Assembly (NCBI GenBank): GCA_049516835.1
Contig: JBEKSR010000006.1
Coordinates: 61,345-125,344, forward strand
Length of the DNA stretch: 64,000 nt
Reading direction: 5' to 3'
DNA from: Fen-178 sp049516835
GTDB taxonomy: Bacteria > Acidobacteriota > Terriglobia > Bryobacterales > Bryobacteraceae
Each line of letters starts with the position of its first letter. The first letter of the stretch is position 1. The notes below the pieces were generated by a model. It did not search any database. It was not told the DNA's origin and saw nothing but the letters and a program-made list of their open reading frames with translations. The translations under genes and the position numbers were made by a program. Shown piece after piece: positions 52,134 through 60,376 of this stretch.

Positions 52134-53756
52134 CTATGCCTTGACCGTGTGGAACTCCCATCCCTTACGGAAGGCGGGCTTGAGGAGTTGATTGGCGCCA
52201 CTGTTATTGGTGATGCGCATCTTCTCCGGTTGGTACTCGAGCTTGCCCTCGTGGCGGAGCGCAATGACGCCCAGAAGCATCCATTCCACGAACGGCGCCG
52301 CCACGCCGAAGTTCGAGCATGCGGGGTCGCCGCCCTTGCAGGCGCGGATGAAATCGCGCATGTGGCCGGGGGAACGCGTCAGCAGCGGGGGCGGCATCCG
52401 GTAGTCCTTCATTTTCTCGATCGGGATCAGGCGCGTCACGTCGCCGTAGGTGCCGGTGGTCAGCATGCCCTTGTCGCCGATGAAGAGGCTGCCATCGGGC
52501 TGCGGGAAGCGGAGGGGCTCTTTGGACGCCTTGAGAGCCTCGAACTCGTCCTTATTGAAAACGCGGCCCGGAGACCGGAATTCGTTGGAAGCCGGAGGCG
52601 CCATGCCCGCTCCTGGGCCACGGGCCCCTCCTGGAGCACCGCTGGGAGTCGCTCCCGGCGCGCCTGCACCCGCGCCCCGCCCCCCTGCGCCCCGCCCGCC
52701 GCCGCCCGCCCCGCCGGGACGCGGCAGACTCGGGGGATCGCCGATCCACTCGCCTTCGGGCACGCCAGCGATCGTCGGGTTCTCCTTCAGCCCGTCGTAC
52801 CAGAAGACCTTCAGCGCCGGCATGTTGCCGTAAGGCGCGAAGTCGAAGCGGATGACCGAGCCCTTGGGGAACATGAAGGGGCTCACGCCTTCCTTCTTGA
52901 TGCATTCGACGCCGACGAGCTTCCGATTCGAGAGATGGAGCGCCATGTTGGGCGCGCCCAGAATGTGGCAGGCCATATCGCCCAGAGCGCCGCAGCCGAA
53001 GTCGTAGAAGCCGCGCCAGTTGAATGGCTGATAAAAGAAGCCGCCGTTGCGGTCGGGCTCGGTCTTGCCGCCCGCCGTGAACGGCCGCTTGGCGGCGATG
53101 CCGAGCCAGAGGTCCCAGTCCAGAGTGGAAGGAACCGGATCCTCTTTGGGAATCTCGGTGAGGCCCTGCGGCCACATCGGCCGGTCGCTCCAAGCGTGCA
53201 CTTCGGTAACGTTGCCGATATCGCCGTTCCAGACGATCTCGGCGCACTGCCGCGTGCCTTCATTGGAATAGCCCTGGTTGCCCATCTGGGTCGCCACCTT
53301 GTACTTGGCGGCCGCCTCTCGCAATTGGCGCGCCTCCCAGACCGTGCGTACCATGGGCTTCTGCACGTAAACGTGCTTGCCGCGCTCCATCGACCACATG
53401 GCCGCCGTGGCGTGCATATGATCCGGCGTCGCGACGATTACGGCGTCGATGTTCTTGCCTTCCTGATCGAGCATCCGCCGGAAGTCCCGGAACTTCGGCG
53501 CCTTTTCGAAACGCTTGAAGGTGGCGGCCGCGCGGCGGTCGTCCACATCGCACAGCGCCACGATGTTTTCGGTGGGCGCCGCGGCCGAGAGATTGGACGC
53601 TCCCTGGCCGCCCGAGCCGATCGCGGCGAAGTTCAGTTTTTCGTTGGGGGATTTGTATCCCGCGGATTTCAATGATGGCGTGCTGCCGAATCCCGCCGCC
53701 GGTAGAGCGCCGGCCAGCAGGCTGCCGTAGAAGAAGTAACGCCTCGATAATGCCAT
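52134..53756 (-). CDS. Tat-exported Gfo/Idh/MocA oxidoreductase with a Gly/Arg-rich insert
   Basis: The 540-residue protein has a twin-arginine start (SRRYFFYG then a hydrophobic stretch), an N-terminal NAD(P)-binding fold (LNFAAIGSGGQGASNL; VALCDVDDRRA), VIVATPDHMHA and YVQKPMVRT with the conserved EKP-like Lys, and a C-terminal oxidoreductase half (FYDFGCGALGDMACHILGAP). Residues 345-390 are almost only Gly, Arg, Ala and Pro (GGGGRGAGGRGAGAG), splitting the catalytic half. The nucleotide binds before export. The partner isomerase gene lies 28 bases upstream, and both probably process sugars in the periplasm. Confidence 0.92.
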   Translation of the reverse strand: MALSRRYFFYGSLLAGALPAAGFGSTPSLKSAGYKSPNEKLNFAAIGSGGQGASNLSAAAPTENIVALCDVDDRRAAATFKRFEKAPKFRDFRRMLDQEGKNIDAVIVATPDHMHATAAMWSMERGKHVYVQKPMVRTVWEARQLREAAAKYKVATQMGNQGYSNEGTRQCAEIVWNGDIGNVTEVHAWSDRPMWPQGLTEIPKEDPVPSTLDWDLWLGIAAKRPFTAGGKTEPDRNGGFFYQPFNWRGFYDFGCGALGDMACHILGAPNMALHLSNRKLVGVECIKKEGVSPFMFPKGSVIRFDFAPYGNMPALKVFWYDGLKENPTIAGVPEGEWIGDPPSLPRPGGAGGGGRGAGGRGAGAGAPGATPSGAPGGARGPGAGMAPPASNEFRSPGRVFNKDEFEALKASKEPLRFPQPDGSLFIGDKGMLTTGTYGDVTRLIPIEKMKDYRMPPPLLTRSPGHMRDFIRACKGGDPACSNFGVAAPFVEWMLLGVIALRHEGKLEYQPEKMRITNNSGANQLLKPAFRKGWEFHTVKA

Positions 53757-53784
53757 GGCAAACTCCGAATCTGTAGTCCGCGGA

Positions 53785-54843
53785 CTACGCCAGACAACTC
53801 TTCACGTAAGCGAGGCACTTCTTGGCCTCGGCAATGATGTTCGAATCCGGAGGGATCGGGTACTCCAGCTCCAGGTTCGCCGGGAAGCCGTACTTCTCCT
53901 TTTTGAGAAGTTGCAGCACTTCCTTCATGGGGGTGTCGCCCGTGCCCCAGACGGCCACGTTGGGGCCGTGGTCCTTCTTGCGATCCTTGATGTGCAGGTT
54001 GGTGATCTTATCGTGGTGCTGCTTGATAAACGCGACGGCGTCGTACCCGGCGGCGGTGAAGTGGCCGATATCGAGGTTGATGCCGTTGTATTTGCCATAC
54101 GCCATCAGCGTGTCGTAGCTCTCGAGAGTGGCGGTCTGGTTGGGGTCGTTGGTGGCGTCGTGGCCGTGATAACCGACCATCAGCTTGTGCTTGTCCGCCA
54201 CCGGCGCGATGCGCTTCGCCATGGTGAGGGTCGTGCTCGTAGTGATGCCCTTCACGCCGAGACCCTCGGCCATGCTGAACCCGTACTCGATGTCCTCGTC
54301 TTTCATGCCGTCCTGCATGTTGTAGCAGAGCAGGGCGACATCGACGCCGGCGTCGTTGAATTTCCTGGTGACGGCCTTCCAAGTATTGGCGTTCGTCGAG
54401 GCGCGCCATTGCGCGAGTTTCTCCATGGCGGCTTGCCTCTCGGCCTGCTGCTCGGGGGTCAGTTGCGCACGTCCGCCGCCAGGCCCTCGCTGGGCTCCCG
54501 GCTGTCCCAGCGCGCCGCCGGCCGCCGGGTTGGGCGCCCCGCCCGGGCCCGCACCGCCGGGCCCGCGGCCCCCGCCGCCGCCGCGGCCGAACGCCGGCAT
54601 CGAGGGCGCGCCCGCCAATGCTTCGCAATGGTTCGACATCAGCTCGGCCTCGCCCAGCCCGATCTCGACAAACGCCTTGATGATCGCTTCCGGATCGGGG
54701 CTGGCGATCCGATTGAAGCTGTAAGTGATGGCGCCGATCTGAACGCCCCCGAACTTCGAGTCGATCATCTTCGCGCCAGACGCCCTGCAGAGCGGCACGG
54801 ACGCCAGCGCGATCTTGCCTAAATCTCGTCTTGTGAATTCCAT
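53785..54843 (-). CDS. Tat-exported sugar-phosphate isomerase/epimerase-like TIM barrel with a Gly-rich insert
   Basis: The 352-residue protein has a Tat start (FTRRDLGKIALASVPL), then TIM-barrel segments: VQIGAITYSFN, GLGEAELMSNH, AGVDVALLCYNMQDG, KLMVGYHGHDATND, INLDIGHFTAAG and DRKKDHGPNVAVWGTGDTPM, the metal-binding His/Asp/Glu sites of xylose-isomerase-like enzymes. Residues 80-128 are a Gly/Pro/Ala/Arg-rich insert (FGRGGGGGRGPGGAGPGG) between early strands. It precedes the oxidoreductase by 28 bases and is probably its pathway partner. Substrate unknown. Confidence 0.9.
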   Translation of the reverse strand: MEFTRRDLGKIALASVPLCRASGAKMIDSKFGGVQIGAITYSFNRIASPDPEAIIKAFVEIGLGEAELMSNHCEALAGAPSMPAFGRGGGGGRGPGGAGPGGAPNPAAGGALGQPGAQRGPGGGRAQLTPEQQAERQAAMEKLAQWRASTNANTWKAVTRKFNDAGVDVALLCYNMQDGMKDEDIEYGFSMAEGLGVKGITTSTTLTMAKRIAPVADKHKLMVGYHGHDATNDPNQTATLESYDTLMAYGKYNGINLDIGHFTAAGYDAVAFIKQHHDKITNLHIKDRKKDHGPNVAVWGTGDTPMKEVLQLLKKEKYGFPANLELEYPIPPDSNIIAEAKKCLAYVKSCLA

Positions 54844-55041
54844 GGTGTTCCTTTCAGTCCAGCCGCCGTTCCGCTAAGGCGGCAAGAGAACGTGCAATTC
54901 TGAAGATACAGCGTGGCGGAGGAGAATGCCAGTGCCGGCAGACGGAAAGCCCCCCGCCAAACGAATGAATCCGTGCGTATGGCCACGCACGGCGCTACCA
55001 GACGACAAAAAGCGATCGTCTGCCCGACTACGGTAAAATGA

Positions 55042-56358
55042 ATGGGTTTGCTCAAAATGGGAAACGTCATCATCTTGGGATCTCAGTGGGGAGACGAGGG
55101 CAAAGGGAAGATCGTCGATCTGTTCTCCGCCCGGTTCGACATCGTGGCGCGCTATCAGGGCGGGCACAACGCGGGCCACACGGTGGTGGTCGGCGATAAG
55201 AAGTTCGTTCTAAAGCTGATTCCCAGCGGGATTCTGCATCCGGGCAAGCAGGCCGTGATCGGCAACGGCCTGGTCATCGATCCGGCCGCCCTGCTGGGGG
55301 AAATCGACGCTCTCGAATCCGCCGGCGTCGCCGTGAGGGGCAACCTCTTCATCAGCAACCGGGCGCACGTGTTGTTTCCGGTGCACCGGATGATGGAGAA
55401 GCTGTCCGCTTCCATCGGCACCACGTCGCGCGGCATCGGCCCTTGCTACGAGGACAAGATGGGGCGGCGCGGCGTGCGCATCGCCGACCTGCTCGACCCA
55501 GTGGTTTTCCGCGCGCAATACGACTCCGTGATGGCAGAGAAAGTCGTCATTGCCAGGGCCCTGGGCATCTACGAAGAACTGGACCTGCGGCGCATCCGCG
55601 ACGAATACGAGGCGTTTGCGGCGCGCATCCGGCCCATGGTGCGCGATACCGCGATGCTGTTGAACCAGGCGATCCGCGACGGAAAGACCGTGCTCTTCGA
55701 GGGCGCCCAGGGGACCATGCTCGATATCGACCATGGGACCTACCCGTTCGTGACCTCCTCCAGCGCCAGCGCGGGCGGCGCCTGCACCGGCACGGGCGTG
55801 GCGCCCACCCGCATCAGCGGCGTGATCGGGGTTTCCAAGGCCTACATTACGCGCGTGGGCGGGGGGCCGTTTCCCACCGAAGCCCTGGATTCGACGGGCG
55901 ACATGATTCGCAAACGCGGCAACGAATTCGGCGCCGTCACCGGGCGGCCGCGCCGCTGCGGCTGGTTCGACGTTCCGCTGCTGCGCTACACCGCGGCCAT
56001 CAACGGGTTCGACAGCCTGGTGGTGACCAAGCTCGATGTGCTGGACGAGCTCGACAGCATTCCGGTCTGCACGGGCTACCGCTCGGGCACGCGGGAAGTT
56101 GCGGAAATGCCGCCCACGGTGGCGGAAATCGAAAAGGTCGAGCCGGTGTACGAACGCGTGCCCGGCTGGAGAGCCGCTACGTTCGGCGTCTCTTCGTACG
56201 ACGGCTTGCCGGAAAAGGCCAAGGATTACCTGGCGTTTCTGGAGAGCCGGACAGGCGTGGAGGTGGGTTGTATCTCCACGGGACCCGAGCGCAACCAGAC
56301 CATCGTCCGGCCAGGCTCCCGCTTTGAGAAGCTGGTTCGGTGCGCGTCTTCACTCTGA
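55042..56358 (+). CDS. purA: Adenylosuccinate synthetase
   Basis: PurA joins IMP and aspartate using GTP, the first committed step to AMP. The 438-residue protein shows GSQWGDEGKGKIVD with the catalytic Asp, GGHNAGHTVV with the catalytic His, the IMP-binding GTTSRGIGP-like TTSRGIGPCYEDK, FEGAQGTMLDIDHGTYPFVTSS, TRVGGGPFPTE, TGRPRRCGWFD and TKLDVLDEL. ATG 55042 or ATG 55057 can be the start; the second matches the family N terminus better (MGNVIILGSQWG). The next gene starts inside its last 19 bases. Confidence 0.97.
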   Translation: MGLLKMGNVIILGSQWGDEGKGKIVDLFSARFDIVARYQGGHNAGHTVVVGDKKFVLKLIPSGILHPGKQAVIGNGLVIDPAALLGEIDALESAGVAVRGNLFISNRAHVLFPVHRMMEKLSASIGTTSRGIGPCYEDKMGRRGVRIADLLDPVVFRAQYDSVMAEKVVIARALGIYEELDLRRIRDEYEAFAARIRPMVRDTAMLLNQAIRDGKTVLFEGAQGTMLDIDHGTYPFVTSSSASAGGACTGTGVAPTRISGVIGVSKAYITRVGGGPFPTEALDSTGDMIRKRGNEFGAVTGRPRRCGWFDVPLLRYTAAINGFDSLVVTKLDVLDELDSIPVCTGYRSGTREVAEMPPTVAEIEKVEPVYERVPGWRAATFGVSSYDGLPEKAKDYLAFLESRTGVEVGCISTGPERNQTIVRPGSRFEKLVRCASSL

Positions 56359-57173
56359 TTGTTTGTCTGCCCGCCATCCTCGCGGCGCAAGACCCGCGCG
56401 AAATCGTGCGGCGCTCCGTCGAGATCGACCGGAAGAACCTCGAAATCGCGCGCAACTACACCTATCTCGAGCGCCGTGAGCAGCGCGAACTGGACGGCTC
56501 CGGCAAGGTGAAGGACACTGAGGTTCAAACCTCGGATGTGACTTTGCTGGAGGGGTCGTCCTACCGCCGCCTGGTGGCGCGCAACGACCGGCCGCTTTCG
56601 TCCAAGGAGCAGAAGAGAGAGGAAGACAAGCTCCGCAACAGCATCGAGGAGCGGCGCAAGGAATCCAAAGAGGAGCGCGAGCGCCGGATTGCGGATTGGG
56701 AGCGCAGGAGGCAGCGCCAACGGGACCCCCTGAAAGAACTGCCGGACGCGTTCGATTTCCGGCTGATCGGGGAGGAAGCGCTCGCGGGCGGCGAGGTTTA
56801 CGTGATCGACGCCATGCCCAAGCCTGATTACAAACCGCAACTGCCTGCGGCGGCGTACTTCCCCAAGGTGAAGGCGCGGCTGTGGATCGATAAGAACGAC
56901 TACCACTGGGCAAAGGTGGAGATGGAAACCCTGGACACGATTTCCCTGGGCGGGTTCCTGGTGCGGCTCGCGAAGGGCAGCCGTCTGATCGTCGAGCAGG
57001 CGCACGTCAGCCAGGAGGTCTGGCTGCTGAAGAGCCTGACGGTGCATGCATCGGCGCGAGTTGCGCTGATCATGAACATTCGCAGGGAAATCATCATCAC
57101 GTTCAGCGACTACAGTAAAAAGGGGACAGACGCATTTTCCTTTCCCCTCACCGGACGGCCTTCTTACTTGTAA
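56340..57173 (+). CDS. Exported protein resembling an outer-membrane lipoprotein-sorting factor, with a repeat-altered end
   Basis: GTG 56340, inside purA, gives 277 residues with a signal peptide (VFTLIVCLPAILAAQD), a charged coiled-coil (SKEQKREEDKLRNSIEERRK) and beta-strands (YFPKVKARLWIDKNDYHWAKVEME; RREIIITFSDY) reminiscent of LolA/RseB-like folds. That assignment is tentative. The last ~18 codons read SKKGTDAFSFPL and come from a GGGGACAGACGC repeat arm at 57116-57139, so the natural end of the protein was probably near SDY and lost. The coding frame now overlaps the convergent toxin gene by ten bases. Confidence 0.75.
   Translation: MRVFTLIVCLPAILAAQDPREIVRRSVEIDRKNLEIARNYTYLERREQRELDGSGKVKDTEVQTSDVTLLEGSSYRRLVARNDRPLSSKEQKREEDKLRNSIEERRKESKEERERRIADWERRRQRQRDPLKELPDAFDFRLIGEEALAGGEVYVIDAMPKPDYKPQLPAAAYFPKVKARLWIDKNDYHWAKVEMETLDTISLGGFLVRLAKGSRLIVEQAHVSQEVWLLKSLTVHASARVALIMNIRREIIITFSDYSKKGTDAFSFPLTGRPSYL
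57116..57139. repeat. Single arm of the GGGGACAGACGC repeat inside a gene end
   Basis: AAAAAGGGGACAGACGCATT and the next bases match the arm core at 23641-23662 exactly. Here only one arm is present, without the inverted partner. It lies in the coding frame of the preceding gene and alters its C terminus. Confidence 0.8.
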
Positions 57174-57412
57174 GCCTCTCTGCGATCGCGGACGCGGTGG
57201 ACAGTGATGGTATCCCCGGTCTCGTCGAAGAACACGCGGTGGTTGCCGACGCGAAGCCGGAGCAGCCCTTCGAACTCCCCGCTCAGCGGCTTGACCCTGC
57301 CAGCACCGGTTGCCGCATAGCGGTGAATGGCCGACAAAATGTTCAGAGCGGCACGCTGCTCGATAGCACGGACTTCTTCCCGGACGCTCGGATGAAATCG
57401 AATTCTCTTCAC
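57164..57412 (-). CDS. RelE/ParE-superfamily toxin
   Basis: From GTG 57412, eight bases after the antitoxin stop, the 82-residue product reads VKRIRFHPSVREEVRAIEQRAALNILSAIHRYAATGAGRVKPL, then LLRLRVGNHRVFFDETGDTITVHRVRDRREAYK, the ParE/RelE fold with its conserved RLRVGNHRV strand. RelE members cut mRNA on the ribosome; ParE members poison gyrase. Which one this is cannot be told from sequence. It forms a two-gene unit with the antitoxin upstream. Confidence 0.9.
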   Translation of the reverse strand: MKRIRFHPSVREEVRAIEQRAALNILSAIHRYAATGAGRVKPLSGEFEGLLRLRVGNHRVFFDETGDTITVHRVRDRREAYK

Positions 57413-57420
57413 TTGGACTC

Positions 57421-57666
57421 TTACTCGCCCTGGTGGTGGCGGACCTGGTCCATGGTGAAGTCGCACTCGGCGACGACCTGCTCGAAGGGAATGCCCCCTT
57501 CCGGGTTCTGCCGGAAGTACTCACGCGAGGCGGCGACCGCGCGGCGGTCTTCCGCAGTCAGTTCTTCGTCGTCACCGCGAAGCATCACTTCGAGCAGTCT
57601 GACGACGGCGTCGAACTGGGCGGCGCCGAGCTGATCGATCAACTGATGCGCTTGTTGTCTGTCCAC
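57421..57666 (-). CDS. Antitoxin of the RelE/ParE pair
   Basis: The 81-residue, acidic protein starts MDRQQAHQLIDQLGAAQFDAVVRLLEVML and ends with FEQVVAECDFTMDQVRHHQGE. Its N-terminal half is helical and could dimerise or bind DNA. Its C-terminal half is of the kind that blocks RelE-like toxins. It is divergent from addB, with only 49 bases between the two starts, so its binding site may also affect addB. Confidence 0.85.
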   Translation of the reverse strand: MDRQQAHQLIDQLGAAQFDAVVRLLEVMLRGDDEELTAEDRRAVAASREYFRQNPEGGIPFEQVVAECDFTMDQVRHHQGE

Positions 57667-57715
57667 TCGACTACTACGATATCATACGCTGCCGGTTGAC
57701 TGAGGCGCTAGACTG

Positions 57716-60376
57716 GTGCCAATGCTCCTCGTCACCGGTCCCGCCGGCTCCGGCAAAACCGCCTTCGTCCTCGACCGGTTTCGCGAGGCTCTGCGCGCGG
57801 GAAATGACGCCGTACGGCTGCTGGCGCCCACCGCGACCATGGCGCAGCACCTGCAAAACCGCTTCGCGCGCGAAGGCTTTGTATTCCGCCGCCGGCTGAT
57901 CCAAACGCTTTCGGGATTTGTGGAGGACTGGGCCGGCGATGCTCCTCAGGCGCCGGAAACCGTGCTGCACCTCATTGTGGAAGAGGCTGCGCGGCGCGTG
58001 AACCGCCCCGAGTTCGCCGGCGTGGCCCACATGCCGGGCTTCTGCGCGTCGCTGACGCACACCATCGCGGAGTTCTCTGCGGCGGGGTGCGACAGCGCCC
58101 GCCTGTCGAGCTCGGTTCCGGAATCGCCGCTCGGCGCGGCCTTCCTGGCGGTCTACCAGGAAGTGGACCGCGAGTTGGAGCGGCGCGGCCTGGCCATGCG
58201 CGCCAAACGGCTCGAGCGGGCGGCGGAGCGCATCGAAAGCCAGGGGCTGGGCGGCATAGGCGCCATCTGGCTGGATGGGTTCCATGCGCTGCCCGATCCC
58301 GAACTGCGCGTCATCGGCGCGTTGAGCCGTCACGCGGACCTCACCCTGACCCTGGGCGATGGCGATGCCACGGAAAACGTCCGCACGCGGCTCCATGCCA
58401 TGGGGTTCCGTGAGGAGCGCGCCGCGCGGCCCCGTCCCGCGCCCGCTAAGGCGCTGGTGCGCGCGCCGGGGATCGAGCGCGAAGTCGAGGAGATCGCCCG
58501 CCGCATCCTCGAACAAGCCGCGGCCGGGCGGCCGTTTCGCGAGATGGGTATCATCGTGCGGGCCGCCGGGACCTATGTTCCGGTTTTGCGCTCGACGCTC
58601 GAGCGCTTCGGCATTCCCGCCCGCTTCTACTTCGACTCGGAGCTCGAGCGGCACCCGGCGGTGCGGTTTCTGAGCGGAGCGGTGGACGCCATGCTGGGCG
58701 GGTGGGGCCACGCGCAGACGTTGCAGGTTTTGCGCCTGGCGCCGCAGTTCGCGGATTCCGACGTCATGGACCGCTTCGATTTCGCGGTGCGCGAGCAGAT
58801 CCCCAATGCCGGGCTGGGAGCGTTGAAGGCGCTGCTGGCGGATACCCCGGGCGCGGAGCGGCTCGTGCGCCTGATCGACGCCCTCGGCGCCATCGAGGAG
58901 TGGCGCTCGTTCGAGCTGCTTCCGAAGGACTGGGCGGCGCGGTTCCGGACGTTGCGGAATCTGTTTCGTCCGGATGCGCGCAGTTTGAGGGTTTCGTTGC
59001 CTGTCCCCGAATTGGATCAAGCGCTGGACGAGGCGGCGTTAGCGCTGGGGCGCGAGCGGCCGATGGGGATCGAGGATTTCTGGCGGACGCTGAAATCGGT
59101 CCTCCGGCTGAAGCCGCTGCGCCTGGCGGACGGACGCCGCAACGTGGTCCAGGTCCTCAGCGCCGAGGAAGCGCGCCAATGGGTGCTGCCGGTGGTGTTC
59201 GTGTGCGGGATGGTGGAGAAGCAGTTCCCGAGGTTCCACTCGCAAGACCCGTTCTTCCCGGATGCGGCCCGCTGCCGCCTCAACGCCGCCGGCGTCCGCG
59301 TGCGCACGGCGGCGGAGTTCGAACGCGAAGAGCGCGCCTTGTTCGATTCGGCAATCACCAGAGCCACCATGCTGACGACGCTGTCGCACGCGGAGTTCGA
59401 CGCGCGCGGCGAGCGCAACCTGCCCTCGCTCTACCTGGAAGATCATCTGCTTGCGCCCGAGGAATCGCGCGCCGTGCGGCCCCAGCCGCGCTATCCGGGG
59501 GGCCCTCCGGGCCCTCTGCGGGGGCCGGCGGAAATCCGCACGCCGGGCTTGCTGGAGCTCCTGCGCGAGAAGACCGCGAAGCTCTCGCCGACGGACCTGG
59601 AATCGTTCTTGCAGTGCCCCTTCCAGTATTTCGGCCGCCGCACGTTGCGGCTGAAGCCGGCGCCCTCCAGACCCCAAGACCGGCTCGATTTCCTCATGCA
59701 GGGAAATATCGTTCACGAGGTGCTGGCGGCATGGTGGGCTCGCCAGGGGGACGTGGCGCCGCTCTTCGAGGACGTTTTCGCGCGCTCGGTGGAAGAGCAG
59801 CGGATTCCTTCCGGTTATCACACCGAGCGGATTCACAACGCCATGCTCGACGATCTGCGGGCCTTTGCCGCCGACGGCCAGTGGCCGCGCGGCGATTATC
59901 AGTCCCGCATGGAAGAGAGATTTGTCTTTCCGCTCGACGAATCGCTCGCCATCTCCGGCAAGATCGACCGGCTCGATACTGCGCCGGATGGCCGCGCCTA
60001 CGTGATCGACTATAAGTACAGCAGCGCGCAGAACACCAAGGACAAGATCGAGGATGAAAACCTGCTGCAAGCTCCGCTGTATGTGATGGCGGCGGAAGAA
60101 GCCTTCGGAGTGAAGGCGGCGGGGATGTTCTACGTGGGGCTCAAGGGCGGCGTGGTGTACGCGGGGTGGAGCGAAATCCCCGAGGGCTGGCTCGAACGCA
60201 AGAAGGCGCAGACGCTCCAGGTGGTGGCGGAGATCCGCGCGGGCCGCGTGGATGTCGCGCCGGCCAATCCGGACAAGTGCCGCTATTGCGAGTTCCGCGA
60301 TGCGTGCCGGGTTGCGGCGGGGTACCCTCTGGGTCGGGCGGCGGGGTACCCTCTGGGCCGGGCGGAGGGCGCATGA
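57716..60376 (+). CDS. addB: AddB-like helicase-nuclease subunit with an Fe-S nuclease domain
   Basis: AddB pairs with AddA to process double-strand breaks for recombination. The 886-residue protein has an N-terminal Walker A (VTGPAGSGKTAFVL), degenerate helicase lobes, and a C-terminal nuclease with VIDYKYSSA at about 763. The four Cys of an Fe-S cluster, one in SFLQCPFQYFGRR (~633) and three in CRYCEFRDACR (~855-864), complete the known AddB signature. GTG 57716 or ATG 57722 is the start. The end carries a duplicated 24-base unit (AAGYPLGR twice). It overlaps addA by four bases (ATGA). Confidence 0.9.
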   Translation: MPMLLVTGPAGSGKTAFVLDRFREALRAGNDAVRLLAPTATMAQHLQNRFAREGFVFRRRLIQTLSGFVEDWAGDAPQAPETVLHLIVEEAARRVNRPEFAGVAHMPGFCASLTHTIAEFSAAGCDSARLSSSVPESPLGAAFLAVYQEVDRELERRGLAMRAKRLERAAERIESQGLGGIGAIWLDGFHALPDPELRVIGALSRHADLTLTLGDGDATENVRTRLHAMGFREERAARPRPAPAKALVRAPGIEREVEEIARRILEQAAAGRPFREMGIIVRAAGTYVPVLRSTLERFGIPARFYFDSELERHPAVRFLSGAVDAMLGGWGHAQTLQVLRLAPQFADSDVMDRFDFAVREQIPNAGLGALKALLADTPGAERLVRLIDALGAIEEWRSFELLPKDWAARFRTLRNLFRPDARSLRVSLPVPELDQALDEAALALGRERPMGIEDFWRTLKSVLRLKPLRLADGRRNVVQVLSAEEARQWVLPVVFVCGMVEKQFPRFHSQDPFFPDAARCRLNAAGVRVRTAAEFEREERALFDSAITRATMLTTLSHAEFDARGERNLPSLYLEDHLLAPEESRAVRPQPRYPGGPPGPLRGPAEIRTPGLLELLREKTAKLSPTDLESFLQCPFQYFGRRTLRLKPAPSRPQDRLDFLMQGNIVHEVLAAWWARQGDVAPLFEDVFARSVEEQRIPSGYHTERIHNAMLDDLRAFAADGQWPRGDYQSRMEERFVFPLDESLAISGKIDRLDTAPDGRAYVIDYKYSSAQNTKDKIEDENLLQAPLYVMAAEEAFGVKAAGMFYVGLKGGVVYAGWSEIPEGWLERKKAQTLQVVAEIRAGRVDVAPANPDKCRYCEFRDACRVAAGYPLGRAAGYPLGRAEGA
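60317..60364 (+). repeat. Two tandem 24-base units at the end of addB
   Basis: GCGGGGTACCCTCTGGG(T/C)C and the next bases repeat at 60317-60340 and 60341-60364 with a single difference. In protein they give AGYPLGRA twice at the tail of AddB, beyond the nuclease domain. This looks like a slippage duplication. Confidence 0.85.
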
